A model generated the notes under the pieces. That model saw nothing but the letters and a program-made list of their open reading frames with translations, did not search any database and was not told the DNA's origin. A program made the translations under genes and the position numbers. A DNA stretch of 6,035 nt from contig MEEC01000170.1 of the NCBI GenBank assembly GCA_001724315.1, forward strand, positions 1 to 6,035, read 5' to 3'. Of the stretch, positions 1 to 5,816 are shown in pieces. Numbering within the stretch: the stretch's first letter is position 1; every line of letters starts with the position of its first letter. Origin of the DNA: Lautropia sp. SCN 70-15. GTDB lineage: Bacteria; Pseudomonadota; Gammaproteobacteria; Burkholderiales; Burkholderiaceae_E.

Positions 1-47
1 GCGCCGCACTGTGCCAGCCGAGTGCTTCCGAAGGGAGCGCGGGAAAA

Positions 48-159
48 GGCGCGCAGCATGTCTGAGGATCGCCGCAGGCGATCCGAGTTCTGCGCGCCCC
101 CGCGCGTACGAGGAAGACGAGGGAAGCCCCCGCGCAGCGGGGGCCGCAGCACCGTGCGG
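48..159. repeat. Palindromic intergenic element with nested and serial hairpins
   Basis: No gene is supported in bases 1-233; this stretch is instead strongly palindromic. An outer perfect 9-bp stem (48-56 with 90-98) encloses an inner perfect 8-bp stem (66-73 with 77-84, loop GCA). A second perfect 8-bp hairpin follows at 126-133/137-144, also with a GCA loop, and a weaker 5-bp one at 144-148/155-159. The layout, with CTGAG to the left and GAGTT to the right of the inner stem and a GGGAAGCCCC-type hairpin downstream, resembles dispersed GC-rich intergenic repeats that I recall from Burkholderiales genomes; this is recollection, not a search. It could be a REP-like element, the transcribed tail of the gene upstream, or a leader of the nucleotidase gene. 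There is no T-run, so it is not a standard intrinsic terminator. Confidence 0.55.
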
Positions 160-183
160 CGCGAAGCGGAGAGTCGGGCCCGC

Positions 184-211
184 CCCGCGCCGAGGCACCG
201 ACCGGCGCGGG
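184..211 (+). other. Perfect 9-bp hairpin upstream of the nucleotidase start
   Basis: Bases 184-192 are the exact reverse complement of 203-211, with a 10-nt loop. The stem is all G and C, so it should be stable in RNA. It ends 22 nt before the ATG at 234, and no Shine-Dalgarno sequence is visible in the remaining GC-rich spacer. It may limit translation of the nucleotidase, or simply belong to the palindromic intergenic region. No U-tract follows, so it is not a classical terminator. Confidence 0.5.
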
Positions 212-233
212 CCGCCGCGAGCCGCGAAACGCC

Positions 234-932
234 ATGAGCACCGTCTGGCTGCTCGACCTGGACAACACGTTGCACGACGCCATGCCGGTGGTGTTCCCGC
301 GCATCAATCTGGCGATGACCGAGTACGTGGCGCGGACCGTCGGGTTGCCTCACGAGGAAGCCAGCGAGCTGCGCGTGCACTACTGGCGCAAGTACGGCGC
401 CACGCTGCTGGGCATGGTCCGGCATCACGGCGTGGACCCGCACGACTTCCTGCGCGAGACGCATCCGTTTCCGGACATTCACCGGATCGTGCGGCGCGAC
501 CATCGACTGGTGCAGGCGATCAGGCGACTGAAGGGGCGGCGGGTGATCGTGACCAATGCGCCGATGCACTACGCGGCGCGGGTGGTCGACGCGCTGGGTA
601 TCGGGCGGCTGGTCGACGGCCTGGTGACGATCGAGTCGATGAAGTTCGCGGGGCGCATCCAGCCCAAGCCTTCGAAGGCGATGCTGCGCCGGCTGGCGGC
701 GCGGCTCCGGGTGCCGCCGCACTGCTGCGTGCTGGTCGAAGACTCGGTCGAGAACCTGGACAGCGCCCGCGCGGTGGGGATGCGCACGGTGCTGGTCACC
801 GGCATCGGCCACGGGCACCGGCATCCGGCGGAGCGGCCGCGCGCGGGCCTCGGCCGGCGGATGGACGTTCAAGTACAATCGTTCGAGCACCTTCCGCGCA
901 AGGCTGTCCGGACGCCGCACCGAGCCCGATGA
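234..932 (+). CDS. HAD-family pyrimidine 5'-nucleotidase (Sdt1-like)
   Basis: This 232-residue protein belongs to the haloacid dehalogenase superfamily, in the Sdt1/SSM1-type group annotated as pyrimidine 5'-nucleotidase. It is expected to remove phosphate from UMP, CMP or related nucleotides in the cytoplasm, with Mg2+. Motif I is DLDNT (residues 8-12; D8 nucleophile, D10 acid/base). Motif II is T107 in VTNAP, motif III is K145 in QPKPS, and motif IV is the acidic VEDS with E169 and D170. A helical cap follows motif I at about 18-95. All catalytic residues are present and the length is normal. ATG 234 is chosen because motif I begins seven residues later; there is no clear ribosome binding site. 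The stop overlaps the slmA start (ATGA), which suggests coupling. In relatives I recall argB upstream, but it is not visible here. The true substrate, whether a normal or a damaged nucleotide, is not shown by sequence. Confidence 0.88.
   Translation: MSTVWLLDLDNTLHDAMPVVFPRINLAMTEYVARTVGLPHEEASELRVHYWRKYGATLLGMVRHHGVDPHDFLRETHPFPDIHRIVRRDHRLVQAIRRLKGRRVIVTNAPMHYAARVVDALGIGRLVDGLVTIESMKFAGRIQPKPSKAMLRRLAARLRVPPHCCVLVEDSVENLDSARAVGMRTVLVTGIGHGHRHPAERPRAGLGRRMDVQVQSFEHLPRKAVRTPHRAR
874..879 (+). promoter_or_regulatory. Possible -10 element for slmA inside the nucleotidase gene
   Basis: The hexamer TACAAT lies 50 nt before the slmA start in a region otherwise very rich in G and C. It matches the sigma70 -10 consensus at five of six bases. 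No good -35 element is seen 16-18 bp upstream and there is no extended -10 TG. The bases also encode part of a conserved-looking tail (GTA CAA TCG), so the match may be chance. If real, slmA could be transcribed separately from the nucleotidase. Confidence 0.25.
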
Positions 933-1579
933 ACGATTCGACGACTCCCGCAGCATCGATTCCCGCAGCCCCTGCGCAGGATGCGGCGCCCGCGCGCCGG
1001 GCGGCGCGCCCGAAGCCGGGCGAGCGCCGGCTGCAGATCCTGCAGACCCTCGCGTCGATGCTCCAGGAGCCCGACGGCGAGCGCGTGACCACCGCCGCGC
1101 TGGCCGGCCGGCTGCAGGTCTCCGAGGCCGCGCTCTATCGGCATTTCGCGAGCAAGGCCCAGATGTTCGAGGGCCTGATCGAGTTCATCGAATCCACGGT
1201 CTTCGGCCTGGTCAACCAGATCACGACCCAGCACGAGGACGGCCTGCGGCAGCTGCGCGGGATCCTGGCCATGCTCCTGTCCTTCGCCGAAAAGAACCCG
1301 GGCATGACCCGCGTGCTGATCGGCGACGCGCTGGTCACCGAGGACGATCGCCTGCAGGCGCGCATCAACCAGTTGATCGAGCGGCTCGAGGCCTCGGTGC
1401 GCCAGTCCTTCCGCACCGCGGTCGCGCAGGGCGCCTTGCCGGCCGACACCGACGCCGCGGCGCGCGCCGGGATCGTGCTGGCCTTCGTGCAGGGCCGCTG
1501 GCTGCGCTTCGCCAAGAGCGGCTTCCGCAAGTCGCCCAGCGAGATGTTCGAGCAACAGCTCCCTTTTCTCATCGGCTGA
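929..1579 (+). CDS. slmA: Nucleoid occlusion factor SlmA (TetR family)
   Basis: SlmA is a TetR-family DNA-binding protein. Bound to specific chromosomal sites, it interacts with FtsZ and blocks Z-ring assembly over the nucleoid. The 216-residue product has a helix-turn-helix at about 54-76, including SEAALYRHFASK, which closely matches what I recall of enterobacterial SlmA. It is followed by LIEFIE (83-88), EKNPGMTRVL (121-130) and RINQLIERLEA (145-155), all SlmA hallmarks rather than generic TetR features. The first 30 or so residues are an Ala/Pro-rich, probably disordered extension; the ordered part begins near GERRLQIL. ATG 929 overlaps the nucleotidase stop by 4 bp and has no evident Shine-Dalgarno, which fits translation by coupling. 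The same frame stays open far upstream, but that stretch is compositionally a shadow of the nucleotidase gene. Known SlmA boxes resemble GTGAGTACTCAC; I did not see one here. Confidence 0.93.
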   Translation: MNDSTTPAASIPAAPAQDAAPARRAARPKPGERRLQILQTLASMLQEPDGERVTTAALAGRLQVSEAALYRHFASKAQMFEGLIEFIESTVFGLVNQITTQHEDGLRQLRGILAMLLSFAEKNPGMTRVLIGDALVTEDDRLQARINQLIERLEASVRQSFRTAVAQGALPADTDAAARAGIVLAFVQGRWLRFAKSGFRKSPSEMFEQQLPFLIG

Positions 1580-1596
1580 CAGCGCGTTGTGATCCG

Positions 1597-1643
1597 CCGC
1601 CGTCCGACGGGCGGCCCATCCGCCGTCCGACGGGCGGCCCATC
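1597..1643. repeat. 23-bp tandem repeat, two perfect copies
   Basis: Bases 1597-1643 repeat with an exact 23-bp period for just over two copies, 17 bp after the slmA stop. Each unit contains the small inverted repeat CCGTCCGACGG and a GGGCGGCCC stretch, so each copy can form a hairpin. No T-run follows, so it is not a typical intrinsic terminator. The right end (1642-1643) touches the predicted -35 hexamer of the rhlE promoter, a position where a regulator could bind. It may equally be a neutral slippage duplication. Confidence 0.8.
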
Positions 1644-1670
1644 GACAGCGAGCGCCGGCTCGCGTATCAT
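1642..1670 (+). promoter_or_regulatory. Predicted sigma70-type promoter of rhlE
   Basis: TCGACA (1642-1647) and TATCAT (1665-1670) are separated by exactly 17 bp. Each hexamer matches the consensus (TTGACA, TATAAT) at five of six positions. Transcription would start near 1677, giving a leader of about 185 nt before the rhlE ATG. The AT-rich -10 stands out in this GC-rich background. The promoter lies in the only sizeable gap between slmA and rhlE, as expected for an independently transcribed gene. Confidence 0.6.
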
Positions 1671-1676
1671 TGTGCA

Positions 1677-1861
1677 ATGCATCAAACCGGGACGGTTCCC
1701 GTGCGGTGCATGGCGGCGTCGACAGCCAGTCTCTGCGTCGCATCTTCCCGGCACCCGCCGGTCTCGAAGTCAATCCCCTGTTTCGTCTGCCCGCGACTGG
1801 CGTCGCAACCGACTGCGCAAGTCCGCAGCCCGGTGACCGAGGCCGATGTCGCTGGAGTTTC
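1677..1861 (+). promoter_or_regulatory. Long 5' leader of rhlE with a 5' hairpin
   Basis: If the promoter at 1642-1670 is used, the transcript carries about 185 nt before the helicase start. Its first bases can fold: a 5-bp stem CGGGA/TCCCG (1688-1692 with 1697-1701, loop CGGT) is enclosed by a possible TGCA/TGCA pair (1678-1681 with 1707-1710). A GGAG ribosome binding site sits at 1854-1857, four bases before the ATG. The rest shows no motif I recognise. Long leaders on DEAD-box helicase mRNAs can serve autoregulation or cold response in other bacteria; here that is inference. Confidence 0.4.
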
Positions 1862-3178
1862 ATGTCCTTTGCTTCCCTTGGCCTTTCCGAGGCCATCGTC
1901 CGTGCCGTTTCCGAGCGCGGCTATTCCGAACCCACCCCGATTCAACTGCAGGCGATCCCGGCCGTGCTGTCCGGCGGCGACCTGCTCGCCGGCGCCCAGA
2001 CCGGCACCGGCAAGACCGCCGGCTTCGTGCTGCCCATCCTGCAGCGCCTGTCGACCACCGCGCCGCAGCGCCCCGCGCCGGCTGGCAAGCGCCCGATCCG
2101 CACGCTGATCCTCACCCCGACCCGCGAGCTCGCGGCCCAGGTCGAGGAAAGCGTGCGCGACTACTCGAAGCACGTGAAGGTGTCGTCGACGACGATCTTC
2201 GGCGGCGTGAACATCAATCCGCAGATCGAGCGGCTGCGCCGCGGCGTCGACATCCTGGTCGCCACGCCGGGCCGCCTGCTCGACCACGCACAGCAGCGCA
2301 CGGTCGACCTGTCGACCGTCGAGGTCCTGGTGCTGGACGAGGCAGACCGGATGCTCGACATGGGCTTCATTCACGACATCAAGCGCGTGCTGAAGCTGCT
2401 GCCGCCCAAGCGCCAGAACCTGCTGTTCTCGGCCACCTTCTCCGACGAGATCAAGGCGCTGGCCGACGGGCTGCTCGACAACCCGAAGCTGATCGAGGTC
2501 GCGCGCCGCAACACGACCGCCGAGCTGGTCAGGCAGCGTGTCATCGAGGTCGACCGCGGGCGCAAGCGCGAGTTGCTGTCGAAGCTGATCCGCGACAACA
2601 ACTGGTTCCAGGTGCTGGTCTTTACCAAGACCAAGCACGGCGCGAACCGGCTGGCCGAGCAGCTGCAGAAGGACGGCATCCCGGCGCTCGCCATCCACGG
2701 CAACAAGAGCCAGAACGCGCGCACCCGCGCGCTGGCGGAGTTCAAGAGCGGAGAGTTGCAGGCGCTGGTCGCCACCGACATCGCCGCGCGCGGGCTGGAC
2801 ATCGTCGAGCTGCCGCACGTGGTGAACTTCGACCTGCCCAACGTGCCCGAGGACTACGTGCACCGGATCGGCCGCACCGGTCGGGCCGGCGCGAGCGGCG
2901 AGGCGCTGTCGCTGCTGTCGTCCGACGATCGCGGCCTGATGCGCGACATCGAGCGGCTGATCAAGCAGCAGCTGCCGCGCGAGCGGGTCCCCGGCTTCGA
3001 GCCGGATCCGAACGCGCGCAACGAGCCCGAAGTCGACGATCGTCCGCCGCGCCCGCCGCGCGGCCGGTCCGGTTTTCGCGGCAGCGCGCCCGCGGGCCGC
3101 ACCAGCCCGACCTCGCGCAGCTTCGGCGGCAGCAACGCCGCCGGCTTCAGGAGCCGGGCGCCGCGATCAGGTCGATGA
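1862..3178 (+). CDS. rhlE: DEAD-box ATP-dependent RNA helicase RhlE
   Basis: RhlE unwinds short RNA duplexes using ATP and acts in ribosome assembly and RNA turnover. The 438-residue protein carries all the DEAD-box motifs in order. Domain 1 has the Q motif (GYSEPTPIQ, 20-28), Walker A AQTGTGKT (45-52), PTREL (86-90), TPGR (135-138), DEAD (159-162) and SAT (190-192). Domain 2 has ATDIAARGLD (304-313) and HRIGRTGRAG (334-343). The start MSFASLGLS aligns with the known RhlE start and has GGAG four bases upstream; the longer frame upstream lacks homology and lies in the leader. From about 385 the tail is Arg/Pro/Gly/Ser-rich and basic, a typical RNA-binding extension but rather short for the RhlE relatives I recall. 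The gene appears to have its own promoter. Its last 32 bp overlap the convergent recQ gene. Confidence 0.95.
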   Translation: MSFASLGLSEAIVRAVSERGYSEPTPIQLQAIPAVLSGGDLLAGAQTGTGKTAGFVLPILQRLSTTAPQRPAPAGKRPIRTLILTPTRELAAQVEESVRDYSKHVKVSSTTIFGGVNINPQIERLRRGVDILVATPGRLLDHAQQRTVDLSTVEVLVLDEADRMLDMGFIHDIKRVLKLLPPKRQNLLFSATFSDEIKALADGLLDNPKLIEVARRNTTAELVRQRVIEVDRGRKRELLSKLIRDNNWFQVLVFTKTKHGANRLAEQLQKDGIPALAIHGNKSQNARTRALAEFKSGELQALVATDIAARGLDIVELPHVVNFDLPNVPEDYVHRIGRTGRAGASGEALSLLSSDDRGLMRDIERLIKQQLPRERVPGFEPDPNARNEPEVDDRPPRPPRGRSGFRGSAPAGRTSPTSRSFGGSNAAGFRSRAPRSGR

Positions 3179-5063
3179 TCGCCTGACCCCAGGCCTCCAG
3201 CTTGCGCTGGCCGACGCCCGAAACGCCGGCCAGCGCATCGAGCGACCCGGGCCGCTGCTGCGCGATCTCGCGCAGCGTCGCGTCGTGGAAGATCACGTAG
3301 GGCGGCAGCTGCCGCTCCGAGGCCACCGCGCGGCGCCACTCGCGCAGCCGTTCGAAGAGGGCCTCGGCCGCCGCGTCGAGGCCCGATTCGCCGTCGGCGG
3401 CTCCCGGCCCGCCACGTCCTGAAACCCGCGCTCCGGTACCTGAGCCGGCCGAGCCGCGCGCGCGCTTGCCCGCCCGCGCGCGGGCCGGCGTGCGCGGCCG
3501 CCGCATCTGCAAGCTGCGCTCGCCGCGCAGCAGCGCGCGGCTCTCGGGCGCCAGCGCCAGCACCTGGTGGCGCTCGTGGTCGACCACCACCAGCCCCTGC
3601 GCGATCAGCTGGCGCAGCACCGCCCGCCATTCCTGTTCGCCCAGGTCGGCACCGATGCCGAAGGTGCTCAGCCGGTCGTGGCCGAACTGCTGCACCTTGG
3701 GATTGTCCTGGCCGCGCAGCACCGCGATCACGTGTTGCGAGCCGAAACCGAAGCCGCTCGCCTCGCGGATCCGCCAGATGCACGACAGCAGCTTGCGGGC
3801 CGGCTCGGTGGCATCCCAGGGTTCGGGCGGCTCCAGGCAGTTGTCGCAGTTGCCGCAGGGGCTGCTGGCCTCGCCGAAATAGGCGAGCAGCCGCACCCGC
3901 CGGCACTCGATGGTCTCGGCCAGGCCGAGCATCGCGTCGAGCTTGCCGGAGGACACGCGCTTGTGCGCCTCGCCGCCTTCCGACTGCTCGATGAAGCGGC
4001 GCTGCTGGACCACGTCGGCCAGCCCGTAGGCCATCCAGGCCTCGGCCGGCAGGCCGTCGCGCCCCGCGCGGCCGGTCTCCTGGTAATAGCCCTCGACGCT
4101 GCGCGGCATGTCGAGGTGCGCCACGAAGCGCACGTCGGGCTTGTCGATGCCCATCCCGAAGGCGATCGTGGCGACCATCACCAGGCCGTCTTCCCTGAGG
4201 AAGCGGGCCTGGTGGGTGGCCCTGCTCGCGGCGTCCATGCCGGCGTGGTAGGCGAGCGCCGGCACGCCGTGGGCGGCGAGCCACTCGGCGGTCTCCTCGA
4301 CCTTGGCGCGCGAGGCGCAGTAGACGATGCCGGCCTCGCCGGCATGCGCGCCCTCGATGAACTCGAGCAGCTGCCGGCGCGGCTCGGTCTTCTCGACGAT
4401 GCGGTAGCGGATGTTCGGACGGTCGAAGCTCGAGACGAAGCGGCGCGCGTCGTGCAGCGACAGCCGCTCGACGATCTCGTCGCGGGTCATCGCGTCGGCG
4501 GTCGCGGTCAGCGCGATCCGCGGCACGTGGGCGAAGCGCTCGTGCAGCACCGCGAGCTGCAGGTACTCCGGCCTGAAGTCGTGGCCCCACTGCGAGACGC
4601 AGTGCGCCTCGTCGATCGCGAACAGCGCGATGCGGGAGCGGTCGAGCAGGTCCAGGCAGCGGTCGGTGACCAGGCGCTCGGGCGCGACGTAGAGCAGGTC
4701 GAGCTCGCCGGCGACCAGCTGCCGCTCCACCTCGCGCGCCTCGCGGGCGCCGAGCGTGGAGTTCAGGAAGGCCGCGCGCACGCCGAGCTCGCGCAGCGCG
4801 TCGACCTGGTCCTGCATCAGCGCGATCAGCGGCGACACGACCACGCCGGTGCCCTCGCGCAGCAGCGACGGCACCTGGTAGCAGAGCGACTTGCCCGCGC
4901 CGGTGGGCATCAGCACCAGCGCGTCGCCGCCGTTGGCCACCTGCGCGACGATCTCGGCCTGCAGGCCGCGGAAATCGTCGTAACCGAAGACCCGTTGGAG
5001 GATTTCGCGGGCGCGGTCGGCAATCGCGTGCCCGCGCCCGGGAGCCGGCTGCTCGCGGGTCAC
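3147..5063 (-). CDS. recQ: ATP-dependent DNA helicase RecQ
   Basis: RecQ is a 3'-to-5' DNA helicase that acts in recombinational repair and at stalled forks. From GTG 5063 the product has 638 residues. Visible parts are motif 0 FRGLQ (31-35), Walker A PTGAGKS (53-59), DEAH (151-154) followed by the aromatic-rich loop CVSQWGHDFRPEY, TATAD (186-190) and motif VI QETGRAGRDG (328-337). The RecQ-specific zinc site has C387, C403, C406 and C409, followed by the RQC winged helix (about 415-520). A basic Arg/Gly/Ala linker (about 520-560) leads to the C-terminal HRDC domain (about 562-636). The GTG is chosen because it overlaps the MoeB-like stop as GTGA. A GTG at 5120 is also in frame and would add 19 residues without family similarity. 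No Shine-Dalgarno is seen, so translation probably depends on the upstream gene. Its 3' end lies inside the end of rhlE. Confidence 0.95.
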   Translation of the reverse strand: MTREQPAPGRGHAIADRAREILQRVFGYDDFRGLQAEIVAQVANGGDALVLMPTGAGKSLCYQVPSLLREGTGVVVSPLIALMQDQVDALRELGVRAAFLNSTLGAREAREVERQLVAGELDLLYVAPERLVTDRCLDLLDRSRIALFAIDEAHCVSQWGHDFRPEYLQLAVLHERFAHVPRIALTATADAMTRDEIVERLSLHDARRFVSSFDRPNIRYRIVEKTEPRRQLLEFIEGAHAGEAGIVYCASRAKVEETAEWLAAHGVPALAYHAGMDAASRATHQARFLREDGLVMVATIAFGMGIDKPDVRFVAHLDMPRSVEGYYQETGRAGRDGLPAEAWMAYGLADVVQQRRFIEQSEGGEAHKRVSSGKLDAMLGLAETIECRRVRLLAYFGEASSPCGNCDNCLEPPEPWDATEPARKLLSCIWRIREASGFGFGSQHVIAVLRGQDNPKVQQFGHDRLSTFGIGADLGEQEWRAVLRQLIAQGLVVVDHERHQVLALAPESRALLRGERSLQMRRPRTPARARAGKRARGSAGSGTGARVSGRGGPGAADGESGLDAAAEALFERLREWRRAVASERQLPPYVIFHDATLREIAQQRPGSLDALAGVSGVGQRKLEAWGQAIIDLIAAPGS

Positions 5064-5812
5064 GGGCGGTGGCCGCAGACCGGGCAGTCCGGATCGCGCG
5101 GCACGGCGATCGCGTGCCACTGCATCTCGCGCGTGTCGAGCAGCATCAGGCGGCCGACGATCGGCTTGCCGAAGCCGCCCGCGATCTTCAGCGCCTCGGC
5201 CGCCTGCATCGTGCCGACGATGCCGGTCAGCGGCGCGAACACGCCCATCGTGGCGCAGCGGACCTCCTCGACATCCTCGCCTTCCGGGAACAGGCAGTGG
5301 TAGCAGGGCGACTCGGGCCTGCGCGGGTCGAAGACCGCGAGTTGCCCGTCGAAACGGATCGCGGCGCCCGAGACCAGCGGCACGCCGGCCTTAACGCAGG
5401 CCCGGTTGATCGCGTGACGGGTCTCGAAGTTGTCGCAGCAGTCGAGCACCACGTCGGCGCGGGCGACCTGCTGCAGCAGGTCGTCGCCGGTCAGCCGCCG
5501 GCGCAGCGCCAGCACCTCGATGCCGGGATTGAGCTCGAGCAGGCTGCGCCGGCCGGACTCGGCCTTGGGTTCGCCGACACGGTCCTGGCGGTGCAGGATC
5601 TGGCGCTGCAGGTTGGTGAGGTCGACCTCGTCGTCGTCGGCGAGCAGGATCCGACCCACTCCGGCCGCGGCCAGGTACAGCGACGCCGGCGATCCGAGGC
5701 CGCCGGCGCCCACGACCAGCGCGGTGCTCGCCAGCAGGCGCTCCTGCGCCTCGACGCCCATGTCGTCGAGCAGCAGGTGCCGGCTGTAGCGTAGAAGCTG
5801 TTCGTCGTTCAA
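5060..5812 (-). CDS. moeB: MoeB/ThiF/HesA-family adenylyltransferase (E1-like)
   Basis: Enzymes of this family adenylate the C-terminal Gly-Gly of a small ubiquitin-like sulfur carrier: MoaD for molybdopterin, ThiS for thiamine. The 250-residue protein shows the nucleotide loop GAGGLGSP (35-42), the NLQRQ segment (67-71) with its arginine, the conserved Asp in DCCDNFETR (D127), and a zinc site from CYHC (C170, C173) and CPVC (C243, C246). C186, in RCATMG, lies where the ThiF/MoeB cysteine is expected. There is no C-terminal rhodanese domain, unlike MoeZ/MOCS3-type enzymes. The start is TTG: it is 4 nt after the protease stop, and the following NDEQLLRYSRH is typical of the family N terminus. 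No carrier gene or other moa/thi gene is nearby, so MoeB and ThiF roles cannot be told apart; the symbol is tentative. It sits between the protease and recQ in an apparent operon. Confidence 0.85.
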   Translation of the reverse strand: MNDEQLLRYSRHLLLDDMGVEAQERLLASTALVVGAGGLGSPASLYLAAAGVGRILLADDDEVDLTNLQRQILHRQDRVGEPKAESGRRSLLELNPGIEVLALRRRLTGDDLLQQVARADVVLDCCDNFETRHAINRACVKAGVPLVSGAAIRFDGQLAVFDPRRPESPCYHCLFPEGEDVEEVRCATMGVFAPLTGIVGTMQAAEALKIAGGFGKPIVGRLMLLDTREMQWHAIAVPRDPDCPVCGHRP

Positions 5813-5816
5813 CGGC

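Noticed and set aside
11..928. Long open frame running into slmA, which would give a 522-residue protein
   Set aside because: The upstream part is Arg/Ala/Gly-rich, runs through the palindromic region and lies in another frame of the well-supported nucleotidase. SlmA similarity starts only after 929.
1580..1643. Intrinsic terminator of slmA
   Set aside because: Hairpins can form in the tandem repeat but no T-run follows; Rho-dependent termination or read-through is as likely.
1589..1861. N-terminal extension of rhlE by 91 residues
   Set aside because: It has no RhlE similarity and covers the tandem repeat, promoter and leader. ATG 1862 has a GGAG site and matches the known N terminus.
1677..2108. 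143-residue frame starting exactly at the predicted transcript start
   Set aside because: Most of it is an out-of-frame reading of rhlE with no recognisable domain; the match to the start site looks like chance.
1682..2863. 393-residue antisense frame opposite rhlE
   Set aside because: It is a shadow caused by high GC; its composition is unlike a folded protein and no motif is seen.
2854..5303. Two 578-residue frames, one on each strand, over recQ
   Set aside because: Both are out-of-frame readings of recQ and its neighbour, full of Arg/Ala or His/Gln/Gly runs. RecQ itself has every expected motif.
5060..5812. E1-like gene as part of an antiphage ubiquitin-like (Bil or CBASS Cap2) system
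   Set aside because: There is no E2, deubiquitinase, cyclase or ubiquitin-like gene nearby, and the protein has the size and motifs of an ordinary MoeB/ThiF enzyme.
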